Below are positions 10,070 through 21,232 of a DNA stretch of 64,000 bases, one piece after another (positions within the stretch are counted from its first letter, which is position 1; each line of letters starts with the position of its first letter). The position numbers and the translations under genes were made by a program. The notes below the pieces were generated by a model, which did not search any database, was not told the DNA's origin, and saw only the letters and a list, made by a program, of their open reading frames with translations. Source of the stretch: Nissolia schottii (Eukaryota; Streptophyta; Magnoliopsida; Fabales; Fabaceae); assembly GCA_003254905.1 (NCBI GenBank), contig QANU01025522.1, positions 1 through 64,000 on the forward strand. Direction: 5' to 3'.

Positions 10070-12487
10070 TATAACGAAGTGAAATTGTATAAGAGGAATT
10101 GTAGAGAGAATGGATGAATTATGAAGAGTAATGATATAATTGTGATAATTTCTGCATTTTTTTGGTGTTTGAATTACAAAGGCAATGGATAATGATGGAA
10201 AACCTCCTTAGGAAGGAGATGATTAGAGAGAAGAAATCCTAGAGAGAAAGTGATAGGATAAGCCTAATACAAATTTTTCATACCCCTTTACAATTCATAT
10301 CTCCTATTTATACTAGTCTAGACTTCCCTAATTGGGTTATTGGGCCTATGACCCATTCCTACTCGTTACATTACTCCCCCTTCAAAATGGACCTTATCCT
10401 CAAGGTCCGAGAAATATCTCCACCCGGATCCCATTGTATAAATTGTAACTTACTAAAATGGTCTTCAACAAATGAGCCAACTTTTGGACATTGTAGAAAA
10501 AATTCCCTTTTTGTAGTAGCCCAAATTATGTATGTCATTTTTGTTAGGCAAATGCCAACCATCCAAAAACATTGCTTCTCCATTAGTGGCCCGTATTGGC
10601 CTTGGCCCAGTGGCACCAATTTGGGTTTTATCTGACCCAGGAGACTACAAGAATCCATCTCTTCATCTACCCTCAAGCAAACCCTAGCCTCCTTGTTCCC
10701 CCATTCCTCCATTACTCCATTTTTGTTGCCGACGGTGCCAGTCTGCTCTCCTCGGCCACTGCGACTGCTCTCCCAATCAAAACCATCGTTGCCACGGCAG
10801 CCACCAGCACCCTCGTGGTCTCGCTAGTCACCGACGCCGAGGTGATGTCCGCTCCCCTGTTGGCACCATCCTCTGCCTCTCTTTCTTTCCTACTGGGACC
10901 ACCGTCGCGACCTTCTGCCGCCGCCTCCATGCCTAGCATCGTCGTCGCAGTTTCACCGAGCTGCACGAAGGCCTTCATGCAAGGCTTCATCGCGGTCTTC
11001 TTGGCGGAGTCCTTCTCGATCCTAGCAGCGAGGCAGTGACCGTAAGGTCGGTTGCGTGTGCCCTCGTCTAAGGCGCGTATGATCATCGCCTTCTTCCTAG
11101 CGTAACGACCCTGGATTGCCTCTGTCCGCTGTGTCGGGGCCTGTGCTCGTCGCCGCGCGTCTCGCCAGCCACCGTGCCGGATTCGCTCCGCTCACATCTC
11201 CCTTCATCTTCCTCCCCTCGCCGCCAGACGCCGCTGCCTCCACGCCACACTTCGTCGCCTCAACTTCACCATGGATCACCGTGACTTCTGCTTTTGATGA
11301 CGTCGTCGGTGAGGGCTTGGTGTTTTCGTGACCATGAACATCATCGTTTGACGTTGATGACGACTCCACCATCGCCGCCTGTAACGCTGCTCGAGCACTT
11401 TCAACGAACACCTCCGCCCTTGACGTTGTGCTTACGCCACCACGATGTCGTCTCCACCGTACGAATCTGGTGGCTCCGGTGGGGGAATCTGCCATTCGTC
11501 CTCCCCTCCTTCACTTAGATCTGACCTCAGAACTATCTCAGGTTGGTTTTCTTCTTGCTGCTTAGATTCTTGGTTTGTTGCGGTTGGATTTTCCTTTGTT
11601 TCTACTGCTACCATAATTGATTTCTGCATCTGGTGTTGATTTTTTGGATCTGAATTTTTTTAATTCTTGATCTGTTGCTGTTGAATTGAATTTTGCCTCT
11701 GGATTGCTTTGAACTTTTGTTTGTGCCTTTGCTAGAATTTTTGCTTCTGATTTTGGTAGCATTGATTGGCTCTGTACTTCTTATCTGAATTTTTCTATCA
11801 TTTCTTCCCAATCAATTTCCCACTCTGCAACTTCAGTTTGACCAATTTATGGCAAAATTGATCTGAAATCTTGCTGGTAACGGTATAGGAATGTTACCTC
11901 GAAAGTCCTCCAATCTGCCGACGGATTCTGCCGACGCTATAGCCGAAACCAAGTCAGATCGCGGCCAGACAATCCTTCTTCAACCTGCAACAACCTCTAC
12001 AATTCTGACGCTCCTCTGGCCTTCCAAAGCTTCCACGCACTAAGGATCCACCAGTAGCCGTGCTCGCCGTCGAATAGTGGAAGTTTCTCTTCTGATTTTT
12101 CTGCATTTTCTGAATTTTCGGGTGTGGAGGATGAGTTGATGTCTCCATCGTGGATGGTAGGCATGGTGGTCAATGAAAGCACCATTTGTAACGAAGTAAA
12201 ATTGTATAAGAGGAATTGTAGAGAGAATAGAATAATTTCTGAGAGTAATGATATAATTGTGATAATTTCTGCTTTTTTTTTGTGTTTGAATTACAAAGGC
12301 AATGGACAATGATGGAAAACCTCCTTAGGAAGGAGATGATTAAAGAGAAGAAATCCTAGAGAGAGAGAGGTAGGATAAGTCTAATACAAATTTTCCATAC
12401 CCCTTTATAATTCATATCTCCTATTTATACTAGTCTAGACTTCCCTAATTGGGTTATTGGGCCTATGATCCATTCCTACTCATTACA
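10070..12487 (-). mobile_element. Structurally complete non-autonomous LTR retrotransposon
   Basis: Two direct repeats of 301 bp, 10070-10370 and 12187-12487, agree at roughly 92-93 percent of positions by eye. They are flanked by the same 5-bp target duplication, GATAC (10065-10069 and 12488-12492). Orientation is minus. Beside the right-hand LTR the minus strand reads TGGTGCTTTCATTGA, a common start of plant LTR-element interiors. Beside the left-hand LTR it reads TTGAAGGGGGAGTAA, a polypurine tract. The interior is about 1.8 kb. Near its 5' end is a gag-like phrase (KLPLFDGEHGYWW, near 12,100) and the rest is GC-rich (10.7-11.5 kb), with no pol genes. The element looks whole in structure but codes for no enzymes. 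LTR divergence suggests an age of a few million years (inference). Confidence 0.85.
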
Positions 12488-12517
12488 GATACTCATCAAG
12501 AACATTCATAATTGGGA

Positions 12518-13480
12518 AGGAAACAACCCCCCAACTTACTATTAAGAAACCCTAGCAAAGAATGAAATTGTGCCGGTAGGATTTCTCTCATTGCCTCTTA
12601 GCTCATATATTGTTGACCAAGCGTTCAGTCGCCTTCGTGCGTTCGCAACCACCCTCGTGTGTCCTCAGTCATCCTCATGTGTCCTCAACTGCCTTCATGC
12701 GTTGTCTACCTTGTCGTTTTACTAACTCAACAAGAATCCCACAAGGTATGATGCGTTGGAGGTTTCCCCTAACGTGATTGCTGCTCTTGCCCCAACTCTC
12801 TGACAAAGCTTCATGGGTGATGATGGCGGATCTTCTTATAGACAACCTAGCAGTGGTGTCAGACTCCTTCTCGCAGACAAGAATTTGGATGCATTCAAGA
12901 TAGAAAAAGGTAACCTCTGGCTCTTCAAAAACTACGTACTAAATCTAGAAAATCGGTGTGGGGATATGGTTATTAAGGATGAGAATTTTTCTCATGCTCC
13001 CATTCATGTACAACTATGGGACATGCTTGAAAAATTCAAAATCAAAGAAGCAGGATTCCAAATTGGCCTACTTTGGCTCTCTAGGTAACAATGATGCAAT
13101 GACCGACCCTCTGTAAAAGAGATCGATGAGGAAAAACTTAAGTAATTACAGCCACAAATTTGCCTTGTTTGATCCTTCTGCTAAGAAAATGACTATGGAG
13201 AAATCAAACAATGACTTAGGGAAGGTGTGTGTTGCTAATGATTGGGCACTGGGATTAGCAATCAATAAGTAATTCCCCTCGAGTTGATTGTCATGTTTAG
13301 GATTAGTAGGTTAATTCCACTTTAATTTTATGTCTTTTCTTTAACATTATCGTATCTTATATTATGTCAGTTGTGTAGGAAATCCCCTTCTTTAGAGTGC
13401 GTTTGGTCATTTGGACCTCCTTATATTTGTTACCCATTTGAATAATGAATGCAATACATTTACCTTAGGTTAAAAAAAAA
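12518..13480 (+). mobile_element. Compact LINE derivative with poly(A) tail and perfect 14-bp target duplication
   Basis: The 963-bp insert is flanked by identical copies of ATTCATAATTGGGA (12504-12517 and 13481-13494). It ends in nine A residues just before the second copy, the signature of target-primed reverse transcription. The 5' part is a leader with a degenerate repeat of about 20 bp (CCTCRTGTGTCCTCA-like, about 12,623-12,700). An ORF1-like reading frame with its own ATG follows (12813-13088), then a 3' end typical of plant L1 elements (TTTGAATAATGAATGCAATAC). The endonuclease/reverse transcriptase region is absent. It lies 26 bp from the end of the neighbouring LTR element. Confidence 0.8.
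12813..13088 (+). pseudogene. LINE ORF1 remnant (DUF4283-like)
   Basis: This 91-codon frame starts MGDDGG and contains NLWLFKNYVLNLENR (about 34-48) and HAPIHVQLWDML (about 61-72). These fit the DUF4283 domain of plant LINE ORF1 proteins, where a W-x-F-x-x-x-x-L block is followed by a V-P-x-W-V-Q block. Full ORF1 proteins are several hundred residues and end in a zinc knuckle. This one stops far short, and the sequence then passes almost directly to the LINE 3' end. It is probably not functional alone. Confidence 0.55.
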
Positions 13481-13572
13481 ATTCATAATTGGGACAATAA
13501 CACCCAGAAAACTAGAGCCTATCTGTTTAAACTATTTAAATAAAAAATAATAATTTTTTATTATAATTTATA

Positions 13573-14101
13573 AGGTTAAATTTGTTTTTAGTCTTTCATA
13601 AATTTTAAATTTTGTATTTTACCTTTCATAAATTTTTTTGCTAAAAATCGTCCTTCATAAACACATTTTTTTGTAAGATTTTATAGTCTATGTGATCATG
13701 TTAAGCCTTTAATTGCTAGCATGACAATTAACTTGGCCACGTGGCAGGTCAGGTGTCACATATGCCACGTATGATTAACTCAACCATTGTTTTATATGCT
13801 TACTCCCGCATTGCTCTCAGAGTACGCTTGCTGTCTTCTTCTTCTCTGTTACAACTCCGTGAGTCGCTGCCCGCTGCTAGCAAAGCGAGCTCACCCACCC
13901 ACCCACCCTCACCTGCTTCTCTCCTCCCCCCTTCTCTCACCTTTTGCCATGTGGTCAAATTAAGTAGTTAACGACTTAACATAACAATAAGGACTAAAAT
14001 CTTATAAAAAAAATTTTGAGGGATGATTTGTAGCAAAATATATTATAAGGAGTAAAACACAAATTTTAAAACTAATGAAGGATTAAAAACATATTTAACC
14101 C
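13573..14101. mobile_element. Mutator-like MITE
   Basis: The ends are inverted repeats of GGTTAAATTTGTTTTTAGTC at the left and its counterpart ending ATATTTAACCC at the right. The pairing extends about 80 bp inward. The flanking 9-mers TAATTTATA and TAATATACA agree at 7 of 9 positions, consistent with an aged 9-bp Mutator target duplication. The centre is a C/T-rich unique stretch (13,800-13,950) without a transposase. Related copies occur at 21233, 46680 and 55354. Confidence 0.65.
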
Positions 14102-15042
14102 TAATATACATGTAAAAAAATTTAAAATAACTTTTTTTTTAATAATTTTTTTTGAGCTACCATTACGACATAGCTATATGCGTCAATCATATAAAGTGGC
14201 GAATAAGGTATTGAAACCCCGACCAAACATTGACATGGGCTGCTTCTTTATTTATTTTACTAGTGTAGTAGAAAAACATACAAATATGTTATCAAATGAG
14301 AGCCTAATAGCGCACAAGCAATAATTACTGTCTCACAAATATGATAACAAATCTTGAATTCATTCTTTTTATAGCTTATATTATATTTCTTACCCTTTCA
14401 AGTAAATTTCTATTTTTTATATTATTGAAGGAGTACGTATATACACATCAAAGTTTCAACTTATCAATAATAAGATTTTTCAAATTTGTTTATAGCAACT
14501 TACACCGTTGTGCACTTAACTCTTAGTGTTATAAAATGTGCAATTTAATCTCCTAAGCTTTTAAAACAGTGCAAATAAGACATTCCAAAATGTGCAATAT
14601 AATGTTTGAAGTGATTCCTGGATAGGATATTTACGTAAAAACTTAGTTGAGAAACAAAAGATTGGTTGAGAGAGTAATTACAGAGTATCTCGTCTTTCTT
14701 TCTTTCTTTTCTCATTCCCTTTCACTTTCAAGGTATTCTCTCTTTGCATCGGAGTCTATTTTTGTTAACTTAGCTATGGATGCTTGTCATATCCTCATCT
14801 TCAATAATGTGTTGCAACCACTAATCCTTTATGTACATGTATGTGTATGTATGTATGTATGTATGTATGAGACCAGGTTGCAATCTAGATTTAAGGGAAA
14901 AAAATTATGTATGTATGAATAGTAGTAGTAGTGCTAATGCTACTACTATTAACCATATTTGGTACCGCCATTGAGTTTGCATGTGTGTTGCTTAGCTTTG
15001 CAATAATGTTTGAACTAGCTTCATTGGTTTTCAATATTGTAG
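14102..15042. other. Upstream region of the spliced gene, AT-rich
   Basis: No supported exon. It contains a (GTAT)n microsatellite at about 14839-14870 and a pyrimidine-rich tract near 14690-14745. First exons of the gene at 15043 probably lie here, but I could not define them. Candidate starts include the ATG near 14776. Confidence 0.35.
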
Positions 15043-17765
15043 GGGGCAAGAGTTTGAAATTTTCGGCAAGGATTTCGGTTTCTCTGCATTTATTCAGGGT
15101 TTATGATGAGGGAAAAGGTTACTCAATTTTTTCCTTTTCATTTGGAATATGCTTCCTTTTCATTTGATAACATTTTGATGATTTCTTATTAATTTGCAGT
15201 GGGCAGTGACAACAAGTGTAGATTTTCCACTAGCACAATTAAATGACATCGACATCGAAGGTTATTTATACTTGTTTATCTGTTCTGTTCTCTGTTCTCT
15301 GCTCTACTTAGTTATTTTATACATACTTCAAAGTTATATTGAATAGTAAGGTTACAACTATGCACTAAACTTGGTATTGAGCCATTTATCATGCAGAAAG
15401 TTTAAGTGGTACATATCAAAATTAGAATGTCGTAAAGCTTTAGCATATGACCTCTTTTACATTTAGTATCCATCTTATTAAATAACTTCATTCTGTTATA
15501 TTTTTGCTCCATTTTTACTCATCATCATCCTCTTATTTAAGGTCTCAGCTAATTTCATTTTTCCTGAATCAATGATAATGTTAAACTGACATGAATGCCT
15601 AATGATATAGATTCGTGCTAATTTGACATAACAAATAGCTATCATTTGCTTTCTACAAAAACATGAATTTGATGTTACTTTGATTTATTGAAAGACTATT
15701 AACAATTACTTGTCAATAGACCAAATCAACATAACATTTGGAGCAAGTGTTGCCTTGGTTACAGCAACCGGTTTCTTCAATTATACTGCCTTCTGGTAAT
15801 TGAAAGATGGTTCTTTTTGTGGAACTTTTCATGTATTTGTCTCTGTATGGTGTGATTTTGTTGCGGGACTGTGATAATCTCAAGACACATTAGTCTTATA
15901 TTATGCTATTCAGCTTCTTGTTATGTTTCAGTTTCATATCTTGATGTATGCATATCATATATACCAAATTAGCATTTTATTTTAAGCTTAGCAATTTGTC
16001 TATAATCCTACAACATTTGTGGCTTGAAAGTGAATTGGGAATCTTTAAGTAAGGATTAGGAAACTCTAACTTCCATGAAGCTTATTTTGGGATTCACTAG
16101 ATGCCAATCGTAATTTTGATGTGACTGAATCCAATGTATCTTGAATAAAAATTCACTGATGAGTTTTTCACCTTGTTGACATTGGTTTCTTCCGTAACAA
16201 TTAATTAAATAAAAAAACAACTGTCTGATTTGTTGGATTAGCAAAATCAGCATCTTAACCTGAATGATAACAGAAGGAAAAGAATTAAAGGATGTTCATA
16301 GTTGTGAAGAAGATGGGAATTGGAATAGCATCTTAGGTCCTATCTGCATTCTCATGAGTCTTGTTTGTATTGTATATATAGTTCTTGAAAATGTTCCAGT
16401 AAAACATTGTTTACTAGGGTACACCGTTCATTCTCAAACCACTTGTAAATAAGAAGTGGTAATCAATGTGTCTGTTCCTCTTCTGCTTATGAATTTTGTG
16501 ATGATTAATTCTGAACATATGTGGTAATCCTTGCTCTTGCTCTATTTGTTAGAGATATCAGTAAATAGAAAACTTTCAGTATTGCACATAATATTATATT
16601 TTGTTTGAATTCAGTAGGAAAATTCTAATATTGATACCATGGATAAGTCATGGATTACAATGCCACGGAATTCAATTGTGTATGAGTGTGGGGTTAGGGA
16701 ATTTATTGGTGCCTTATGTGATTAAGTAAAAAAAGAAATCTGATCTAGATTAAGTGATTAACTGATTTGACTCCATTGTGCCTTATTTATTGACTCTGAA
16801 ACTGTTAACATAGCAATTAGTTTAATCTAATTTTAATGTTATAAGCAACATAGCAACATTTTACTCTTAATTACCAAGTATGTACGTATCGACCTGATCC
16901 TTTTGATGTTTGCATTTTAAGGTAAATTATGATTTAACATCTTGTCATATTTGTTGTACAGATTAAACAGATTAGGACTGCACTTGCAATTGCTTCCCTT
17001 CTAAACAGAGCACTGGTAAGAACTAATTTCTGGGATCATAAATGCTGATTTTGTTGATTAAGTTTAATGGCTTCTCTTTTGGTAGCGTATTGTAACTTCA
17101 TAAATTCTATATATTTTTCTTCAAGTTGGATCTTTGTGTATGTTTAGGTCATGCCCCCACTATGGTGCAGGATCGATAGGCTATGGTATCGCCATCCCGG
17201 TGTTCTAGAAGGGTCTATGACTAGATAATCTTTTCTTTGTCCTCTAGACCATGTATTCGAGGTGTGTGCGTGTGTGTGTGTATATATATGTGTGTGTGTT
17301 TTTTATCTGCCTCTCCTGCGTTTACGTAAGTAAAGCATTTTATCATCACTGCCATATGCTGCTATGGAAATGCATGCACTACATTGCAGGTGAATGTCAT
17401 GTTGAAAAAACTCCCAGAGGAAGAGTTTGGCCTTGAAATAGATATTAGAGAGTACTCAATACTTGACAATCCCTCTTTATCATTGGAGGTGAATGAATTT
17501 CTCAATTGCTTCCAACTTTAAATCATGATTCTGATTTCTTGATTTTATGTTATTTTGTTTTAAACTTATTTGCCTTGGTTATTGAGTTCAGGTGAAAAAT
17601 TCATGGCTTGGTGTTCAGCTATGTAAAGAAGGAACCAAAGATTGTGATGCATCAAATAATACCACTGCTGGGAGAATACTTAAATTTCCAAAGCATAGCA
17701 ATGAAGAAACAGTATTCAATATTTCGTTCAAGCTTATTGATTTAGAAATTTCCTGTGCACCTTGA
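15043..17765 (+). CDS. Unidentified multi-exon gene, 5' end undefined
   Basis: The three last exons are firm: 16962-17015, 17390-17488 and 17592-17765. All are bounded by AG and GT and all are in phase 0. They encode a C-terminus that includes IKQIRTALAIASLLNRAL, KKLPEEEFGLEIDIRE and SWLGVQLCKEGTKDCD, ending EISCAP. Upstream exons at 15043-15117, 15207-15260 and 15720-15795 also join in consistent phase (1, 1, then 2) and give VTTSVDFPLAQLND and GASVALVTATGFFNY. A bridging exon at 16302-16398 would fit both phases and adds a hydrophobic segment (ILGPICILMSLVCIVYIVL), but its acceptor is weak. I do not recognise the protein. A membrane protein is possible. The upstream part could belong to a separate gene or be decayed. 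Confidence 0.5.
17261..17299. repeat. (TG)n/(TA)n microsatellite in intron
   Basis: A compound run of GTGTGT, TATATATA and GTGTGTG between the exons at 16962 and 17390. Confidence 0.85.
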
Positions 17766-18239
17766 AATTATTATCTTGTAAAGTAGAAGTAGTGATGTTT
17801 GTTAGGATATTTAAGTTAGATTTCATTTTGTTATTAAGTTTTTGATATTTTGTGTTGGCAATGACTTAACACCTATATTTTGCTTGGATGTTTTGGTATT
17901 TTGTGTTGGTAATGACTTATAACCTATAGTTTGAGTTGGTCTTAAGTTGGATATTTTGTGTTGGATGATGTTGATAATTGGTTTTTTGACCTTGAGATGA
18001 TTAGCTTGTTAAGTTTATTGGTCTTACCATAAATCAAATTCATAGAGGTTATTCAAGTTTATTGCTCTTACGATCGAATTATCTTGTAGGATTAAATAAG
18101 TAACAATAGAGTTTATTTATAGGAAGAGAAATGAAGTAAAAGAAATAAAATAAAATATATAAACTAAAAATTGAAGATTTTAAATCATAACAAATAGGAA
18201 ATCAAATAAATATTAAAGTAATCGGTAATATTAGCTCTT
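17766..18239. other. Intergenic DNA with a small direct repeat
   Basis: The phrase GATATTTTGTGTTGG followed by AATGACTTA recurs three times at 17,845-17,975 at intervals of about 60 bp, a short degenerate tandem repeat. No gene seen. Confidence 0.5.
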
Positions 18240-18640
18240 AGGTACAGAGCAAAAGAATAATTGAAACTTAAAGATAGCAGCGGTTTAAAACCACTGTAAA
18301 TACAATAGTTAAAAATTAAAGGTTAAACATAGTGGCAGTTGAAAACCGTTGCAAAAATAATTTTTCAAAATTAGATGTTAAAAATAGCGGCGGTTAAAAA
18401 CTGATGCAAATATTACATTTAAAAATTAAAGATTAAACATAGCGGCAGTTGAGAACCGCTGCAAAAAATATCGTGGTGGTTATTCTAGTAGTTGTTGAGT
18501 ACCGTCGTAGAATGATCTCTTGACGCACAGAATTGCAGCTGATAGCCAATCGCTGCAAAAGTTTGTTTAGCAACAGTTCAAACTGCCGCAAAATTATGTT
18601 TTGAACTGCTGCAAATTAAAATTACCTTTTTGTTGTTGTG
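18240..18640. mobile_element. CACTA-like subterminal repeat array and degenerate terminus
   Basis: The segment carries about eight copies of GCGGTTNAAAACCGCTGCAAA-like motifs in both orientations, each partly palindromic. It ends near 18640 with CTTTTTGTTGTTGTGA, a degenerate form of the CACTA terminus TTTTTGTTGTAGTG. The motif differs from that at 1-1300, so this is a different CACTA family. Only one end is visible, and no transposase is present. Confidence 0.6.
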
Positions 18641-19349
18641 ATGGTTGTGAGGTCACAGTTATTTAAGGTGTGGCAGCTAGTTGGATTATGGTTCTGTGGT
18701 GAGGGTTCGAGGTCCATGTTTAGGCTCGTGTGAGGGATGACGGAGAGGTTGTAATTTGGATGAAAGGATGATGGTTATTGTGGTGTTGAGGAGAGCAATG
18801 GAGTTTTAATGATGGCGGTGAAGGATTTGCAGGGACTTGGTTTGCTGTGGAAGTTGGATTGTGATGGTGAGTTGCAGGTTATGGAGATTGATGAAGTGAT
18901 GTTGTGGGTTTGAAGATGGTGAAGATGGTGATGGGATTAGAAGGAGAGGTTGAGAAGTGGTAGTGTTGGATAATGGTAGTTGCAGTGGTTGCCCCCCTTT
19001 TCTTGTGTTGTAAATGTTGATTTTATAGAAGAAATGGAGAGGGAGTTTTGTGAAGTGGTTAGGATAAGATTACAAAGAATTTTTAGGAAGATTTGATTTT
19101 GAAAATTGAATTGGAGGTAAGAGGTTGAAATTTAAGTAAGAGAACAAGTGATTTGAAAAATATTTGATATTTGAAAATGCTAATTTGAAAAAAAAAATTG
19201 AAAGTTAAATTTTAAATTATTTTTAAAAAATGGAAACAAAAAATTATTTAAAAATAAGAAAAAAAAAGTGTAAAAAGATAAATTAAAATAAAGGCTATTT
19301 TTGGGTTACTTTTTGCTAATTTTTGTAGGACAAAATACGGTGTTCACAA
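18641..19349 (-). mobile_element. Probable LTR fragment cut by a CACTA end
   Basis: On the minus strand the segment begins at 19349 with TGTGAACACCGTATTTTGTC, which has the look of a plant LTR start. An A-rich U3-like stretch follows, then a TATA box (CTATAAAATC, near 19,025), then a C/A-rich leader-like stretch. It stops at the CACTA terminus at 18640. The other LTR and the interior were not found. It is a broken remnant. The alternative is the upstream region of a lost minus-strand gene. Confidence 0.35.
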
Positions 19350-19669
19350 TTTGTAACTCTAACATGAGAGTAGAAGTGCAATTTTTGTTTCATTTTAAAT
19401 TCTGAAATTCTATTGATACAATAATTTAATTCTACTTCAATTCATAGTGATTGTTAAACAACTCAATCAAAAAAAGTTTAAAAAAATAGTGATTGTCATA
19501 CAATTGCACCAAATTATAATTACTACATCTACTATGTATATTGACCTGCAATTCATGGAGGTTAAAGTAAGATATATGGTTATAAAAATTAATATTATAT
19601 CAACTATCTATAATCTTGTCGCACATCGCGCTAATTAGATTTTAGTATAATTAGAGTTTAGTATCTTTA

Positions 19670-20165
19670 CATTTTTTTTACAAGAAAAAGGATTTTATTC
19701 ATAAAGTAGCCAAACAACACTTATAAATTAAAAATCATACATCAAATCTAACATTAATAAGATATAAATACACCTTTCATTTTGACCTAACCAAAGATCT
19801 GTAACTTTTTTCTTGCTTAAAGATTATTGATATCTAAGCATCTTTCATATTGAAGAGTGAAGACCAACAATACTAGTGCTGCAACTTGAAGAATGCATCA
19901 CGCTTCCTTTTACAATAAATATGAATTTTTTCTTTATTTGTAAGACCCCTATAAACGAAACCTCATGACAAAGAAAAACGAAAACAACCATAAAAAAAAA
20001 AAGGAAAACACCGCAAAAGAGGAAAAAAATTACAATCATAAAAGAGAAAAAAGCACCACAAAAGGAAACATAAACACCCATAAAAGCGAAAGAAAACACA
20101 AGAACAAATTTAGATAACAAAAAAGAAAATAGGGTGGGACAACCACCAAAGAAAAACGATGGCAG
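19670..20165. repeat. Interspersed repeat, copy 1
   Basis: It shares an ordered series of blocks with 46,310-46,680, including AACAACACTTATAAATTAAA, then CATCTTTCATATTGAAGA-like and ACGAAA-type A-rich blocks. The two copies are about 27 kb apart in the same orientation. The class is unclear: no terminal repeats were found and the A-rich tract contains only low-complexity reading frames. Confidence 0.55.
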
Positions 20166-21223
20166 TCTCTTCTCTAATACTCATAGAAGAGCATTGCACT
20201 AATATATGATTTTATTTATTTATTTATTTGAAATCCAAGTGTAAGAAATTAGACTAGATAATATTAAACATTTTCTTAAAGAGAAAAAAGGAGAAGGAAG
20301 AGAGATGATGATTTTTTTTAATATATAATTTTAGTTCATGAATATTTTCCTTTATACGTTGCTGGTCAAGACTAATATTCATATCTTCAAAATTTTTAAT
20401 CATTTCTCAGCGATGCTAACACTATTTATTTTTATTAATCTTTATTAAAAATTTATTTTACATATATATCATCAATTGATTAAATTCCCGTGCATGAGTT
20501 TTATACTAATTTTCCATATGGCAAATTTGTGTTGAATCCGCCAGACTTGTTGGCGAATTTGCACTGAATTCGTCAACCGTATTGGCGAATCTGACGTGTC
20601 ATTGTCACGCTGCCTTTGTCATAAGGGCAAAAGAGTAAAAACGTCCATTTTGTCCTATGGGCTAAGATTTCATTAGCTGAATAAACAACTTTATTTTAAA
20701 AAATAAACGCTTATTTTTTAAAAGTTATCTAAAACAAAGTTTTTATAATAAACTATTTTGTACTTAAAATACGTTAATCCAAATACACACAAAAGTCGAA
20801 ATGAGTCTGGATGGATTGGGTTGGTTGTGCACTTGGACAAATCCATTTAACCTAATTTAATGGAGACAGCATTTTCATCTCTTTTTATAATGTGGTTCAA
20901 TAAGATTATTCTTAGACTGTACCATTCACATTTAACACCCTTGTTTTCTTCTTTTCCTTCACAATATTTTATGCTATCAATTAATTAATGGTCCCGTATA
21001 TATTGTATTATATGCATTGAAAAGGGGACCTATTTGCTTAGGGTCTTCTGTATTAATGCTGTTCAATGCGGAAAAAGAAAATTGCAGCCAACAAACCAGA
21101 TCTGACCATTATTTTCCTTTGTCCTTTCTTTGTTTTCAACAAGAAAATAAAGAGACAGTACAATGTACATGATATGAAATGGTTTATTTGCGATGATTAT
21201 TACAAATGAATTATGTACGGTAA
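20166..21223. other. Intergenic DNA, no gene seen
   Basis: AT-rich sequence. A short GC-richer passage at 20,525-20,660 repeats the phrase TTGGCGAAT with variants and may be the relic of a small element. Nothing else was recognised. Confidence 0.4.
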
Positions 21224-21232
21224 CCGAATATT

